64,000 nt of DNA from Gammaproteobacteria bacterium (GTDB lineage Bacteria; Pseudomonadota; Gammaproteobacteria; Xanthomonadales; SZUA-36), in contig JAJFLA010000032.1 in assembly GCA_021772935.1 (NCBI GenBank), positions 144,425-208,424 on the forward strand, written 5' to 3'. A model generated the notes under the pieces. The model was not told the DNA's origin, made no database searches, and was given only the letters and a program-made list of their open reading frames with translations. The position numbers and the translations under genes are program-made. Below, one piece after another: positions 43,518 to 52,650 of the stretch. Position 1 is the first letter of the stretch. Each line of letters begins with the position of its first letter.

Positions 43518-44431
43518 TGTCGGGCAAAGTCATCATTAATGATGTAGGGCCACGCGATGGCTTGCAAAACCAGTCAGCCCGGCTTTCGGTTGAACAACGA
43601 GTGGCACTCATAAAAGCCTTGCTCAAAGCGGGTATGGGTCACATTGAAGTTGGCAGTTTTGTATCTCCGAAGGCGGTGCCGGCGATGCTTGGAACCGACC
43701 GCGTATTGGCGGCACTGAATACTGAACAGAGTGGTTTTTCGGTGCTCGTGCCAAACATGAAAGGCTATGAGCTAGCTCGTGCTGCCGGAGCTGAATGTGT
43801 CGCCATGGTTTTATATGGAACTGACGGCATGGCCAGGGCCAACGCCAATATGACCCGAGTTGAAGCCGAGCGGGTTATGGAGCAGATATTGCAACGAGCA
43901 AGGACCGACGGCGTGCGTGTCCTGGCTACTATTTCAGTTGCTTGGGAGTGTCCGTTTGACGGCCCGGTGGCGCAAGACACAGTTGCTGACATTGCTCACA
44001 GGTTTGTGCAACTGGGTGCTGACCAGGTGGTGTTGGCCGATTCTATTGGCGCAGCAAACCCACAGCAGGTACGCGAGTTAACATCTATGCTGGTTAATGA
44101 GCATGGGTCAGAACGTCTGGCCTGTCATTTTCACGATACTCGTGCCATGGGTTTGGCCAATGTGTTTGCAGCACTTGAGTCCGGCATTCGTTCTTTTGAC
44201 GCTTCTATATCAGGCTTGGGTGGCTGTCCCTTCGCTCCTGGCGCCTCGGGTAATGTAGCAACCGAGGATGTTGTCATGATGTTGGAACAAATGGGTTATG
44301 ACACGGGTATTGATCTGCGCGAATTAATGAGTGCGTCGCGATTGGCCGCCAGGCTGACGAATAACGTACCTGGCGGACGTGCCAGAGCTTGGTTAGACCG
44401 GCATATGGGCAACAACAAAAAGGTGGCATGA
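43517..44431 (+). CDS. HMG-CoA lyase family (HMGL-like) C-C lyase
   Basis: A 304-residue TIM-barrel lyase. Start segment VIINDVGPRDGLQNQSARLS with metal-binding Asp and His, HIEVGSFVSPKAVPAM, CHFHDTRAMGLANVFAALE with the metal His pair, and the active-site Cys loop GLGGCPFAPGASGNVATEDVV. These are the hallmarks of hydroxymethylglutaryl-CoA lyase. Homologues also cleave citramalyl-CoA or longer 3-hydroxy-acyl-CoAs. The products would be acetyl-CoA plus an oxoacid. It follows the CoA-transferase, forming a logical activation-cleavage pair. Confidence 0.9.
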   Translation: MSGKVIINDVGPRDGLQNQSARLSVEQRVALIKALLKAGMGHIEVGSFVSPKAVPAMLGTDRVLAALNTEQSGFSVLVPNMKGYELARAAGAECVAMVLYGTDGMARANANMTRVEAERVMEQILQRARTDGVRVLATISVAWECPFDGPVAQDTVADIAHRFVQLGADQVVLADSIGAANPQQVRELTSMLVNEHGSERLACHFHDTRAMGLANVFAALESGIRSFDASISGLGGCPFAPGASGNVATEDVVMMLEQMGYDTGIDLRELMSASRLAARLTNNVPGGRARAWLDRHMGNNKKVA

Positions 44432-44480
44432 CAATGCACAGGCATGAAAACCTCAAAACCGACCGTTTATGGAGAACTGA

Positions 44481-46556
44481 ATGAGTTATCGTCTCGGTGT
44501 TGATGTCGGAGGGACCTTTACTGATCTGCTGTTAATCAATGAACAGAGTGGTGAAACATACACGGCGAAAGTGCCGTCAACGCCCGAAGACTCATCTATT
44601 GGTGTACTCAACGGCATAGGCCGGATTTGTGAGATATCAGGTACGGACCCCGGCTCCATTCGGCGTGTGATGCATGGCACTACAGTCGCGACAAATTCCG
44701 TTTTGACCGGTAAAGGCGCCAAGGTTGGCCTGGTCACGACCCGTGGTTTTAAACAGGTGCTCCAGGTAGCACGTTCCTTTTGCCCTGGTGGACTCGGTGG
44801 CTGGGTGAGTTACGTTAAAAAACCTTTACTCGCGCCACTGGAATTAACCATTGAGGCAATTGAGCGCGTGGCGGCCGACGGAACGGTTGTGACTGATCTC
44901 GATGAAGATAATTTACGGCTTGAACTACAATCACTCAAAGACAAAGGTCAGGTCGAGGCTCTGACCATATGTTTCATTAATGCTTATTTGAACGGTGAGC
45001 ATGAAGTACAGGCACGTGGCATCGCAGAGGAGATTTTTGGTTCCCTGCCGATATCCATATCCTCAGAAGTAGTGCCGGAAATGCAAGAGTATGAACGCAC
45101 AGAGACCACCGTGGTTAACTCCTATGTGGCGCCTGAGGTGGCGAGCTATATCCGCAATCTGCAAGCTTCACTCGAAAAACAGATGGGAGACGGTCTGCAA
45201 CTGTCCATTCTACGCTCAGACGGCGGTCTTGCTTCTGCGCGCGCGGCAGCAGAGTCACCGGTCAACATGTTGATGTCCGGACCGGCGGGCGGAGTGGCTG
45301 GAGCGACTTATTTTACTCGCCGTGCAGGATATGACGATGTGTTGACTTTTGATATGGGCGGCACATCGACAGATGTAGCCCTGATCCAGAACTCAAAAGC
45401 CCGAATCCGCAGAGAGACTCGCGTTGGCGACGTCATCGTGCGCGCACCTTCGGTGGATGTCCGTACTGTCGGTGCAGGTGGTGGCTCTATTGCATTTGTA
45501 CCAGAGCTGACCAAAGCTTTGCGGGTTGGGCCGCAGTCAGCCGGTGCAGTGCCTGGCCCGGCAGCTTACATGAAAGGTGGAACAGAGCCGACAGTTTGTG
45601 ACGCTAACGTCGTACTGGGTTTTCTACCTGCTGATGTACAGCTCGGCGGAGACATGGCAATAGACAAATCGGCTGCTGAGTCAGCGGTTCAGAAAATTGC
45701 CGATGCGATTGGCATTGGTCTGATGGAGGCCGCGGAAGGGATTATAAAAATTGTCAACGAATCCATGTTTGGCGCATTGCGGCTGGTTTCTATAGAACAA
45801 GGTTTTGACCCACGTGATTTTGCCCTGGTTGCTTTTGGTGGTGCAGGACCCTTGCATGGCAATGCGATGGGCGAACTGACTCAATCGTGGCCGGTGATTA
45901 TACCGCCTGGTCCGGGTGTGTTGTGTGCCTATGGTGATGCGACAACCCGTGTACAAGATGAAGCATCCCGAACTTACGTGAAACGTGCTGATCAGCTTGG
46001 AGCTGAAGAATTACTAAAGGATCTTGATGAATTGCGTGCCCGGGCTTCGATTTCGCTGCTTGCGGATGGTATTTCTGCTGCGCAACAGGACGTCAGCTAC
46101 CAGGCAGATATTCGATATATCGGCCAGGCCTTTCAGATCAGCATGGAATTTACTGCCCAGGACATCATCGAAAAAGGTCTTGCCTTGTTAACCGAGCGTT
46201 TTGACGAACAACACGAACAGTTATTTACCTTCGCATTGGGTAAGGATCACGAGTTAGTCATGATTCGTGCCGTGGTTCGAGCCAGTGCTGCAAAAATAAA
46301 AGAAGAAAAAGTCGGTCGGGAAGACGTCAGTCTGAAAGACTGCAAAACACATGCAACACGCTTTTATCACAAGGGGGAGTGGCACGATGCGGCGATTTAC
46401 GACCGTACACCCCTGCATTCGGGTCTGCAGATTCCGGGACCAGCGATTATCAGTGAAATGGATTCTACCAGCGTCATATTGCCGGGTTACATCGCCACAG
46501 TAGACACGGTCGGCAACCTGTTGATCAACCCCTTAAACCAGGGGGAGGAAGAATAA
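44481..46556 (+). CDS. hyuA: Hydantoinase/oxoprolinase family protein, subunit A
   Basis: A 691-residue HyuA-type protein. It has an ASKHA-like ATP-binding fold with YRLGVDVGGTFTDLLLI at the N-terminus, FDMGGTSTDVALI, and the conserved RTVGAGGGSIAF and AFGGAGPLHG motifs. HyuA/HyuB enzymes hydrolyse cyclic amides (5-oxoproline, hydantoins, N-methylhydantoin) with ATP; relatives are acetone and acetophenone carboxylases. GGAGAA precedes the ATG. No third small carboxylase subunit follows, which favours hydrolase over carboxylase. It overlaps hyuB by one base. Confidence 0.9.
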   Translation: MSYRLGVDVGGTFTDLLLINEQSGETYTAKVPSTPEDSSIGVLNGIGRICEISGTDPGSIRRVMHGTTVATNSVLTGKGAKVGLVTTRGFKQVLQVARSFCPGGLGGWVSYVKKPLLAPLELTIEAIERVAADGTVVTDLDEDNLRLELQSLKDKGQVEALTICFINAYLNGEHEVQARGIAEEIFGSLPISISSEVVPEMQEYERTETTVVNSYVAPEVASYIRNLQASLEKQMGDGLQLSILRSDGGLASARAAAESPVNMLMSGPAGGVAGATYFTRRAGYDDVLTFDMGGTSTDVALIQNSKARIRRETRVGDVIVRAPSVDVRTVGAGGGSIAFVPELTKALRVGPQSAGAVPGPAAYMKGGTEPTVCDANVVLGFLPADVQLGGDMAIDKSAAESAVQKIADAIGIGLMEAAEGIIKIVNESMFGALRLVSIEQGFDPRDFALVAFGGAGPLHGNAMGELTQSWPVIIPPGPGVLCAYGDATTRVQDEASRTYVKRADQLGAEELLKDLDELRARASISLLADGISAAQQDVSYQADIRYIGQAFQISMEFTAQDIIEKGLALLTERFDEQHEQLFTFALGKDHELVMIRAVVRASAAKIKEEKVGREDVSLKDCKTHATRFYHKGEWHDAAIYDRTPLHSGLQIPGPAIISEMDSTSVILPGYIATVDTVGNLLINPLNQGEEE

Positions 46557-48427
46557 TGAGCGCCAGGATCATTGAGCCCAACAAGCAGCCGTTTGAGCGT
46601 GTGGAAGTCGATACGGTCAACGTCGATATCATAGAAAATGCATTACGCAATGCCCGCGAGGAAATGGACGCTGTGCTGTTCCGTACCGCGATGAGCCCGG
46701 GAATACGTGAGCAGGGTGATTGTTTTCCCATGATCGCCAATCGTGACGGCAAGATGGTGGTAGGCCAGTTTGGTTCGTTTATTCATGGCTTTCTGGAAGC
46801 CTATGATGGCGACCTGGAGGAAGGTGACGTCATTCTCACCAACGACCCTTATATGTGCAATGCGGCTGTTTCACACTTGCCGGACTGGATCGTGTTGGTG
46901 CCGATCTTTAAAGATGGCAGGCACATGGCCTGGTCAGCGATGTTCGGCCACATGTCAGATAACGGCGGTATGGTACCCGGCTCGATTCCCATCCAGGCAG
47001 AAACCATATTTCAGGAAGGCATACGCATCCCACCAACCCGCTTATATAAAAAAGGTGTGCTCCAGTCCGATTTGCTGGAGTTGATTTTGCACAATGTACG
47101 CACCTCGACCTGGAATCGTTTTGATCTGAATGCACTGGTTGCAGCCTGCAATACTGCCGCCAAACGTTGTGTTGAGATGGCTCAGCGGTTTGGTGACGAC
47201 ATATTTTATTCCACCATGGAAGTGATGCTGGAACGAAACTACATGGCGATGAAAGCTATCATCGAAATGATTGTTCCGGAGGAGCCACGCGTATTTGAAG
47301 ACTATGTCTGTGATGACGGTGTCGGCATGGGGCCTTACAAAATCCGCTGCAAGTTGTGGCGGGAAGGCTCGGTAGCTATTTTCGATTTTGAAGGTACCGA
47401 TCCACAGGCTGCCAGTTCTATCAACTTCTATCTTAATGAAGACATGTTCAAGATGTTCTTCGGCTCATTTACCATCAACCTGATTGACCCACAGATTCTC
47501 TTCAACGATGGTTTTTATGAACTGGTGGATGTACGCATTCCGCAAGGTTCATTACTCAAACCCAACTACCCCGCAGCGCTTTCCGGTCGTACCCATGTGT
47601 TGGGGCGAATTTTTGATGTGATGGGTGGTTTGCTGGGGCAAAGCGCACCGGACCATATGAATGCAGCCGGTTTTTCTGATTCGCCGCACTTGTTTTTCTC
47701 CGGTTATGACAAAACCGGCGAGTGGTTCCAGTTGTTTCAGATCGGCTTTGGTGGCATCCCCGGTCGACCGGTGGGTGATGGGCCGGATGGTCATTCATTG
47801 TGGCCAGGCTTTACCAACGTACCCAATGAATTTATAGAAGCCTATTTTCCGTTGCGGGTTGAGAAGTATGAAACCATTGCTGATTCTGGTGGCGCCGGCC
47901 TGCACCGTGGTGGCAACGGTCTTTCGGTCGCTTACCGGTTTTTGGTCGATGGCACGATCGCAATCCATGACGAACGCTGGTTGACCTACCCGTGGGGGGT
48001 ACGTGGTGGTGAGCCAGGTATGCGCTCGACCAAGCGACTGCTGAGTGTGGATGGAACTGAAACCTGGCTGGCTGCCAAATCTGACGGCATCAAGGTTAAA
48101 GAAGGTGATTTACTGTATTTCAATACCTGGGGTGGTGGTGGCTGGGGTGACCCCTATGAACGAGATGCTCAGCTGGTGCTAAATGACGTCAAAAGTGGTT
48201 TGGTCACGGCGCAAGGAGCAAAACGCTACGGCGTGGTTGTTGGTGACGATGGCCGTGTGGACAACGCAGCAACCGTTGCCTTGCGCATGCAATTGACACA
48301 GGAGCGGGGCGAGGAACCTGGCCTGTTTAATTTTGGTGGCAGTATCGAAGAAATAAAATCCCGCTGCAAAGTGGAAACTCACCGCGACCCGCCCCGGTCT
48401 CCAACTTTTGGCCACAGGACCGGTTAA
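46556..48427 (+). CDS. hyuB: Hydantoinase/oxoprolinase family protein, subunit B
   Basis: A 623-residue HyuB-type partner of the preceding gene. Seen: VDIIENALRNAREEMDAVLFRTAMSP, GQFGSFIHGFLEAY, GDVILTNDPYMCNAAVSHLPDW, AGGAGLHRGG-like segment (SGGAGLHRGGNGLSVAYRF) and a C-terminal NTWGGGGWGDPYERD. It ends one base into the isochorismatase-type gene. Forms a heteromeric ATP-dependent ring-opening enzyme with HyuA. The substrate is not determined by the sequence. Confidence 0.9.
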   Translation: MSARIIEPNKQPFERVEVDTVNVDIIENALRNAREEMDAVLFRTAMSPGIREQGDCFPMIANRDGKMVVGQFGSFIHGFLEAYDGDLEEGDVILTNDPYMCNAAVSHLPDWIVLVPIFKDGRHMAWSAMFGHMSDNGGMVPGSIPIQAETIFQEGIRIPPTRLYKKGVLQSDLLELILHNVRTSTWNRFDLNALVAACNTAAKRCVEMAQRFGDDIFYSTMEVMLERNYMAMKAIIEMIVPEEPRVFEDYVCDDGVGMGPYKIRCKLWREGSVAIFDFEGTDPQAASSINFYLNEDMFKMFFGSFTINLIDPQILFNDGFYELVDVRIPQGSLLKPNYPAALSGRTHVLGRIFDVMGGLLGQSAPDHMNAAGFSDSPHLFFSGYDKTGEWFQLFQIGFGGIPGRPVGDGPDGHSLWPGFTNVPNEFIEAYFPLRVEKYETIADSGGAGLHRGGNGLSVAYRFLVDGTIAIHDERWLTYPWGVRGGEPGMRSTKRLLSVDGTETWLAAKSDGIKVKEGDLLYFNTWGGGGWGDPYERDAQLVLNDVKSGLVTAQGAKRYGVVVGDDGRVDNAATVALRMQLTQERGEEPGLFNFGGSIEEIKSRCKVETHRDPPRSPTFGHRTG

Positions 48428-49053
48428 TGCCTGACCTGCAGCGCCATCTACTGGGTTTGGGCGAGCGCCCGGCACTTGTGCTGGTCGATGTTATAAAAGG
48501 TTTTACTGATCCTGCTTGCCCATTGGGATCAGACGCCGATTCGGTAGTAGAAGCGTGCCGTGCCTTGCTTGATGTGTTTCGTCGAAAGCGTCTGGCTGTT
48601 TTTTTTACTACCGTGGTCTACCACGACGAGTCCCAGGCGCGGGTTTTCAGACAACGGGTACCGGCGTTGAACGTGTTGAAACCGGCATCAGAGTGGGTGG
48701 AGATTGATTCTCGTATAACACCTGTTGATGGTGAGGCAGTGATTGAAAAACAGTGGGCAAGTGGATTTTTTAATACGGATCTGGCAGAACTTTTAAAAGC
48801 CGCGGGTGCAGATTCAATTGTTATGGGCGGCTTAACCACCAGTGGTTGTGTACGCGCAACGGCCGTGGATGGTTTACAAAATGACTATCGAGTTGTTATT
48901 GCGCGCGAAGCGACGGGCGATCGTAATTTGACCGCACACGAAAGTAATTTGTTTGATTTACAAGCCAAGTATGTCGATGTGATGGCTTTACAGGATGTTC
49001 TCGGTTACATCACCCAACTCCCCGAATTGCCCGAGGGCATTTTTGCTATTTAA
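48427..49053 (+). CDS. Isochorismatase-family amidase (N-carbamoylsarcosine/maleamate amidase-like)
   Basis: A 208-residue cysteine hydrolase with the Asp-Lys-Cys triad: D in LVLVDVIKGFTDPACPLG, K in VIEKQWASGFFNTDLAELL, C in LTTSGCVRATAVDGLQNDYRV. The tail ATGDRNLTAHESNLFDLQAKYVDV is typical of the N-carbamoylsarcosine amidase / maleamate amidase branch. It removes an amide or carbamoyl group as ammonia. Following HyuAB, it would act on the opened ring product. One-base overlap with hyuB. Confidence 0.88.
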   Translation: MPDLQRHLLGLGERPALVLVDVIKGFTDPACPLGSDADSVVEACRALLDVFRRKRLAVFFTTVVYHDESQARVFRQRVPALNVLKPASEWVEIDSRITPVDGEAVIEKQWASGFFNTDLAELLKAAGADSIVMGGLTTSGCVRATAVDGLQNDYRVVIAREATGDRNLTAHESNLFDLQAKYVDVMALQDVLGYITQLPELPEGIFAI

Positions 49054-49081
49054 TAGTCCGTAGAGCCTTAGGAGGCGTACC

Positions 49082-51661
49082 ATGAAAGTTATAAAAATCG
49101 GATTGAGTTTATTGTCAGTCTTAAGCGTGTTTCTTATCTTCTCCACACCGGTTTATAGCCAAAGTGATGATGGTGATGAAGCATTTGTCATTGAAGAGAT
49201 CATTGTAACGGCACGTCGAAGAGAGGAGAGCCTTCAAGACGTTCCAGGTACGGTGACCGCTTTTACCGCAGCGACTCTTGAGAGTGCCGGTGTGCAAAGA
49301 GCGGCCGATTTTATCAGTCTGACGCCAGGTGTCTCAATGGTGGATGCCGCTGAAGTTGGTGATACTCAGGTGAATATCCGTGGTATCAATGGTACGCGCG
49401 ACGCAGAAAACAGCTTCGCATATATTCTTGATGGCGTTCTTTACACCAATCCGGCGGCTTTTAACCGTGAGTATACGGATCTTCAGCAAATTGAAATTTT
49501 TAAAGGCCCACAGGGTGCTATTTACGGTAGAAATGCTGCTGCTGGTGCCATTATTGTGACCACTTCAATGCCCAACAATGAGCGTCAGACTAGTGGCCTT
49601 GTGAGCTTCGCCGAGGATGATACCTTGTTAATCAAAGGTTCCACATCCGGTGCCCTGGTTAAAGATAAATTGTACTTCCGCCTGTCTGGGGACTACCGCG
49701 AGTCTGATGGTTTTTACAGGAACAGTTTTCAGGGGGATTCCCCGATCGTCGATGCTTATGAGGGCTATAACATCAATGGACGTCTGGTTTGGGACGTAAG
49801 TGATGATCTTAGAGTAGATACAAAATTACGCATTGGTGAAGTCGATGCTTCTTCCATTACCTTCAATTCGACCTTTAATTTGCCGGTATTTGCGCAAGCA
49901 CTAAATAATCCGCCGGCTTCTCAGGATGTCAATGACTTTGACTTCATTTTTCATCCGAATGTAGTCTCAGACAATGACCAGGAGTCCCTCGAGTTCTCCA
50001 CCAAAGTTGACTATACAAAAGAAGGTGTAAACCTGACAGCTTGGCTGTTGTATAGCGACATCGAAAACAACCTTATATCCGACGGGACTTCCGCGGCCTT
50101 CGGGTTTTTTAACGGTGACCAGGCTTGTCAGGATTCGGTGACAGCGCTAAATGCAGCCGGTCAACAGTTGCTGGCACCGCAATTTATCGGTACTACGCCC
50201 GTTGGCGTTATTTTTGACCCGAATGGTTCCTTCCTCGGTGCCTATACACCTACCACCTGTGACGGAATTCAGGAGCAATTACGTAACCAGAAAGACCTCA
50301 GTTTTGAGTTCCGCCTTGCCTCCGATGACGATAGCGCTTTGCGCTGGATGGTGGGTGCCTATTACCTTGATATTGAGCGCGAGGTCGGCGTTTCTCTTAA
50401 CCGTGACAGTGGTAACACACCCATACGTGGCTTGTTTCAGCCCTCACCCGGGCCGAATGCGACAGCGTCCTTAGCCCATGATCGGTTTGACAGTAGAGTA
50501 TTAGCGATCTTTGGTCAGCTTGAATATGATGTTACCGAGGATTTTGAAGTCTCCCTCGCGGCTCGCTTTGACAGTGAGAAACGTAAGGTCTCCAGCCTGG
50601 TACCGTTTGATGCGAGACAGTCAGTCATTGATCTCAATTTTGATGGTGTATTCAATGATCCACTCAATCCTGCTTTAAGTAGCCTGATCAATAGCACAGG
50701 TACAATCCCGGACCAACAGGAAACTTTCGAGGAGTTTCAGCCCAAGGTGGCGTTTACCTGGGATGCTACGGACAATTTCACCTTGTTTGGCAGTTGGGGC
50801 GTTGGCTTCAAAGCGGGTGGTTTTAATAACTCTGGCAGTGCTGCAACAGTCAATATTTTCAATAACGGCTTTATTAATGGTGGAATTGGCATCAATTTTG
50901 CCGATGGACTTGGGGTGCCGCTGCCAGTGATTACCGATGATTTTAAAGAAGAAACATCCAGTGCGTTTGAGCTCGGCTTTAAGGGTGATTTGATGGATGG
51001 TCGTTTGCAACTCAATGGTGCGGTCTATCAAACTGACGTCGATGATATGCAGTTCTTCGAGTTTTTTGTTGGAACATTTGGCTTGCTTCGTGTGGTGTCT
51101 AACATTGACGAGGTGGATATTGTTGGTTACGAACTGGGTGCAACGTTCCATGCCACTGAGCATGTGCGTTTTTATGCAGGCGGCGACTTGATAGATAGTG
51201 AGATTAAGGCCAATAGTTCGCGTGCTGATACGATTGGCAATGACGTGCCTTATACACCTGATTACACCGTCAATGTTAGCGCTGATGTTGATTTCCCAAT
51301 CTCGAATTCACTTACAGGCTTTGCCCGTGTCGATGTTCAGTTTATTGGAAAAACCTGGTTTCACACTGTCCAGGAAGGTGTCCGGCCGACCATTTTCCAA
51401 CCGCTTTTTGAACTGGGTTTTGGTGAAGGTGCTGGTGCTTTGGGTATAGCTGATTTCTCCAATGCGCGCCGTGATGCGTATTCAACAGTTGATTTGCGTG
51501 CAGGAATTCAGGGGGAACGTTGGGTTTTAACCGGCTTTGTCTCAAACCTGACGGATGAAAATTATCTGGAAGAGGTTATCCCGGCGCCGGAGTTTGGTGG
51601 TTCTTTTGACCATCCGGGTCAAAGACGTCGTTATGGTGTGGAGGTTAGCTTCCGGTTCTGA
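49082..51661 (+). CDS. TonB-dependent outer-membrane receptor
   Basis: An 859-residue receptor. It has a signal peptide (about 1-26), a TonB-box-like VIEEIIVTARRREESLQDVP, a plug domain (IRGINGTRDAENSFAYILDGVLY, VEIFKGPQGAIYGRNAAAGAI-like segment), and a long beta-barrel ending VEVSFRF. It is preceded by AGGAGG. It follows the HyuAB-amidase genes in the same direction after 28 bases, so it is probably the import step for their substrate. The pattern is of the large substrate-uptake class, not a siderophore receptor that I can name. Confidence 0.92.
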   Translation: MKVIKIGLSLLSVLSVFLIFSTPVYSQSDDGDEAFVIEEIIVTARRREESLQDVPGTVTAFTAATLESAGVQRAADFISLTPGVSMVDAAEVGDTQVNIRGINGTRDAENSFAYILDGVLYTNPAAFNREYTDLQQIEIFKGPQGAIYGRNAAAGAIIVTTSMPNNERQTSGLVSFAEDDTLLIKGSTSGALVKDKLYFRLSGDYRESDGFYRNSFQGDSPIVDAYEGYNINGRLVWDVSDDLRVDTKLRIGEVDASSITFNSTFNLPVFAQALNNPPASQDVNDFDFIFHPNVVSDNDQESLEFSTKVDYTKEGVNLTAWLLYSDIENNLISDGTSAAFGFFNGDQACQDSVTALNAAGQQLLAPQFIGTTPVGVIFDPNGSFLGAYTPTTCDGIQEQLRNQKDLSFEFRLASDDDSALRWMVGAYYLDIEREVGVSLNRDSGNTPIRGLFQPSPGPNATASLAHDRFDSRVLAIFGQLEYDVTEDFEVSLAARFDSEKRKVSSLVPFDARQSVIDLNFDGVFNDPLNPALSSLINSTGTIPDQQETFEEFQPKVAFTWDATDNFTLFGSWGVGFKAGGFNNSGSAATVNIFNNGFINGGIGINFADGLGVPLPVITDDFKEETSSAFELGFKGDLMDGRLQLNGAVYQTDVDDMQFFEFFVGTFGLLRVVSNIDEVDIVGYELGATFHATEHVRFYAGGDLIDSEIKANSSRADTIGNDVPYTPDYTVNVSADVDFPISNSLTGFARVDVQFIGKTWFHTVQEGVRPTIFQPLFELGFGEGAGALGIADFSNARRDAYSTVDLRAGIQGERWVLTGFVSNLTDENYLEEVIPAPEFGGSFDHPGQRRRYGVEVSFRF

Positions 51662-52012
51662 ACAGGTCGGCGCCGTAGTTTTGTGGGTTATTCCCCCGGC
51701 GTCCCGGGGGGTTAACAAATTAATGAATGAATGATCAAAGTGGGAACAATGATTTTGGGCTGTCTATTATAATAGGGGCAGCCCAAAGGTCACTCGGACG
51801 CTGGACCTAACCGTAGTTTTTGGCGTTCAGGTGGTGAGCTTGTTTTGGCCTTCGAAGGGATATCACCAGCGTTAGCTGGACACATATAGCCCAGGATTCG
51901 GGTAGAGTTAACATGATCTGTTCGACAAGCGCTCTGGCATCACGGCGAGTGCTGTCTGCAGGGTCAGAACAGTTTATGCCATAATTAGCTCTAATATGGC
52001 TCAGGGACTGAG
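51662..52012 (+). terminator. Intergenic region with two hairpins after the TonB receptor gene
   Basis: A 351-base gap without a coding frame. Two hairpins are visible. CCCCCGG at 51695-51701 pairs with CCGGGGG at 51706-51712. TTTGGGCTG at 51754-51762 pairs with CAGCCCAAA at 51779-51787, with the inner palindrome CTATTATAATAG. Both lack strong T tracts. Either may end transcription of the receptor operon. The rest likely holds the promoter of the transglycosylase gene. Confidence 0.4.
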
Positions 52013-52642
52013 ATGAAACACATGCTTTACAGGGCAGGGCAGATAGCTGGGGTACTGATCTTTGTTTGCCTTTCAGGCCTGCAGTTTGTGCATGCTGAAA
52101 TGTATAAATTTACTGACAAGGATGGCATTGTCCATTACACCAATGTGCGGCCGTCCGGTCAGAAAAATGTTAAGACTTTCTCTTTTCCTTGTTACGCTTC
52201 AGACCTCCAATGCCAACAACTGGATTGGGAGAAGATACCCTTGAATCGGTTGGCCTATGAAGAAGAAATCCAGACCGCCGCCAAGGATTATACGGTTGAT
52301 GACTCATTAATTCGTGCGATTATCCACGCAGAATCCGCTTACCAACCAGAAGCACTGTCACCGCGTGGCGCACAGGGCTTGATGCAATTGATGCCCGCCA
52401 CCCAACAAGAACTGCAGATTAAAGATGTGTTTGATCCGCTCAGCAATATCGAGGCTGGTACGCTTTACCTTTCCCGTCTGTTGAATCAGTTTGACCAAAG
52501 TGTGGAGCTGGTGGCCGCCGCTTACAATGCCGGTCCAGGTGCGGTACGTGAATATGGCGGTATTCCACCTTATCAAGAAACCCGTGAATATGTTCGTCGG
52601 GTGAAGATTTTGTACCGACGCTATCGTTCAGCCGAAAGTTAA
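52013..52642 (+). CDS. Lytic murein transglycosylase with DUF4124 domain
   Basis: A 209-residue exported enzyme. Signal peptide to about residue 28, then a DUF4124-type segment (EMYKFTDKDGIVHYTNVRP). A Slt-type lysozyme-like domain follows, with the catalytic Glu in IIHAESAYQPEAL and the motifs GAQGLMQLMPAT and AAYNAGPGAVREYGGIPPY. It cleaves peptidoglycan, giving anhydromuropeptides. It is convergent with dnaE with eight bases between. Confidence 0.92.
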   Translation: MKHMLYRAGQIAGVLIFVCLSGLQFVHAEMYKFTDKDGIVHYTNVRPSGQKNVKTFSFPCYASDLQCQQLDWEKIPLNRLAYEEEIQTAAKDYTVDDSLIRAIIHAESAYQPEALSPRGAQGLMQLMPATQQELQIKDVFDPLSNIEAGTLYLSRLLNQFDQSVELVAAAYNAGPGAVREYGGIPPYQETREYVRRVKILYRRYRSAES

Positions 52643-52650
52643 ACAGGTTT

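Noticed and set aside
44481..48427. Acetone/acetophenone carboxylase
   Set aside because: The two large subunits fit, but no small gamma subunit or related carboxylase gene is present; a following amidase gene fits a hydrolase better.
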